Below are positions 63,807-64,000 of a stretch of DNA of 64,000 nt, in pieces (positions within the stretch are counted from its first letter, which is position 1; each line of letters starts with the position of its first letter). The notes under the pieces are model-generated. The model made no database searches, was not told the origin of the DNA, and saw only the letters and a list, made by a program, of their open reading frames with translations. The translations under genes were made by a program, and so were the position numbers. Source of the DNA: Salinisphaera dokdonensis (GTDB lineage Bacteria; Pseudomonadota; Gammaproteobacteria; Nevskiales; Salinisphaeraceae). The stretch covers positions 434,001-498,000 of the forward strand of contig NZ_APND01000001.1 in the NCBI RefSeq assembly GCF_040361215.1, given 5' to 3'.

Positions 63807-64000
63807 ATGCGCTGGCCCACGCTGATCACGACCCTGCTCTTGGCCGCCGCCCTCGCCGGCTGTGCCTCCACGCGCGAGACTCAGCCGCCACGCACGGCGA
63901 ACGAGGAGCTGCTGCTCTCCAAGGCCGTGGACGAAGCCACGGACCAGATCGACCCGACCGTCGCCAGCGACAGCAACGTGTTCGTCGACGAAGCCGACTT
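63807..64000 (+). CDS. Lipoprotein, unknown (cut by window end)
   Basis: Begins MRWPTLITTLLLAAALAGC, a lipoprotein signal with lipobox LAGC and Cys19, after AAGGAG close to the ATG. The visible mature part (NEELLLSKAVDEATDQIDP, then SNVFVDEADF) is acidic and soluble. It resembles a recurrent outer-membrane lipoprotein family of unknown function, possibly DUF6655, but this is from memory and only 64 residues are visible. The rest lies outside the window. Confidence 0.65.
   Translation, partial: MRWPTLITTLLLAAALAGCASTRETQPPRTANEELLLSKAVDEATDQIDPTVASDSNVFVDEAD

Noticed and set aside
1..64000. tRNA, rRNA, CRISPR, insertion sequences, prophage
   Set aside because: No cloverleaf-like or rRNA sequence, no regularly spaced repeat-spacer array and no transposase, integrase or phage structural gene were recognised by reading; a dedicated search was not possible.

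Overview
The window is dense, GC-rich bacterial chromosome with about 57 protein genes, short intergenic gaps and no rRNA, tRNA, CRISPR array, transposase or phage gene that I can see. Family resemblances (a YbiI-type zinc-finger protein, E. coli-like MaeA, YbiO, YdhP, PurU, DinB and BetT/BetA/BetB) point to a Gammaproteobacterium. The glycine-betaine pathway and a large mechanosensitive channel fit a salt-tolerant organism. A Salinisphaera-like host is my inference, not something the sequence proves.

Layout. 1-10.8 kb: end of a D-2-hydroxyacid dehydrogenase, succinate-semialdehyde dehydrogenase, an acetylpolyamine-amidohydrolase-type deacetylase, a small unknown protein, an SDR, purU/dinB divergent, a GST and thiopurine methyltransferase pair, a DUF4442 protein and a CbpA/DnaJ co-chaperone with a TTG start. 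10.9-17 kb: acyl-CoA ligase, malic enzyme, rhodanese, SLC13/RCK permease. 17-22.3 kb: choline-to-betaine block betB-betA plus betT, without betI. 22.4-24.8 kb: a persulfide-dioxygenase-like MBL hydrolase and a tautomerase, interleaved with four copies of a repeated non-coding element. 24.8-31.4 kb: YbiO-like channel, His/Arg-rich lipoprotein, ExeM-type secreted nuclease, AcrR-type TetR regulator. 31.5-43.9 kb: orphan urea-carboxylase-type binding protein, type III glutamine synthetase, MetX-like hydrolase, DUF2254 protein, gabT-like aminotransferase, isopropylmalate-dehydrogenase-family enzyme, tadA, a TRAP-TAXI transporter and a LysR regulator. 44-53.4 kb: VOC protein, SDR, YeeE/YedE transporter, haloalkane dehalogenase, DUF2252, mgtE coupled to DUF427, threonine-dehydratase-like enzyme and a dicarboxylate symporter. 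53.4-64 kb: second acyl-CoA ligase, small proteins, aspartic protease, MFS pumps, PQQ-type sugar dehydrogenase, second DUF4442 protein (preceded by a fifth copy of the element), alpha/beta hydrolase, DUF421 protein and a lipoprotein cut by the window end.

The most unusual finding is a rigid non-coding element found five times, always between genes: a 9-bp box resembling TTWTNCACA, exactly 17 bp, an opposed box TGTGGANAA, exactly 50 bp of unrelated sequence containing an inverted repeat in every copy, then a 17-bp palindrome of the form TGRTYA-N5-TRAYCA. Spacing is identical in all copies, apart from one missing base in one box. Both boxes resemble DnaA boxes, but the role of the element is unknown. 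In three copies the box end points toward a gene start (betB, the MBL hydrolase, the second DUF4442 gene).

Metabolically the window combines osmoprotection (choline to betaine), GABA/polyamine and nitrogen handling (gabD-like, gabT-like, deacetylase, GS-III), sulfur and electrophile chemistry (persulfide dioxygenase-like, rhodanese, YedE, GST, TPMT, dehalogenase) and uptake of organic acids (SLC13, SDF, TRAP-TAXI). Start sites were chosen from Shine-Dalgarno spacing and family length, and several differ from the longest open frame.
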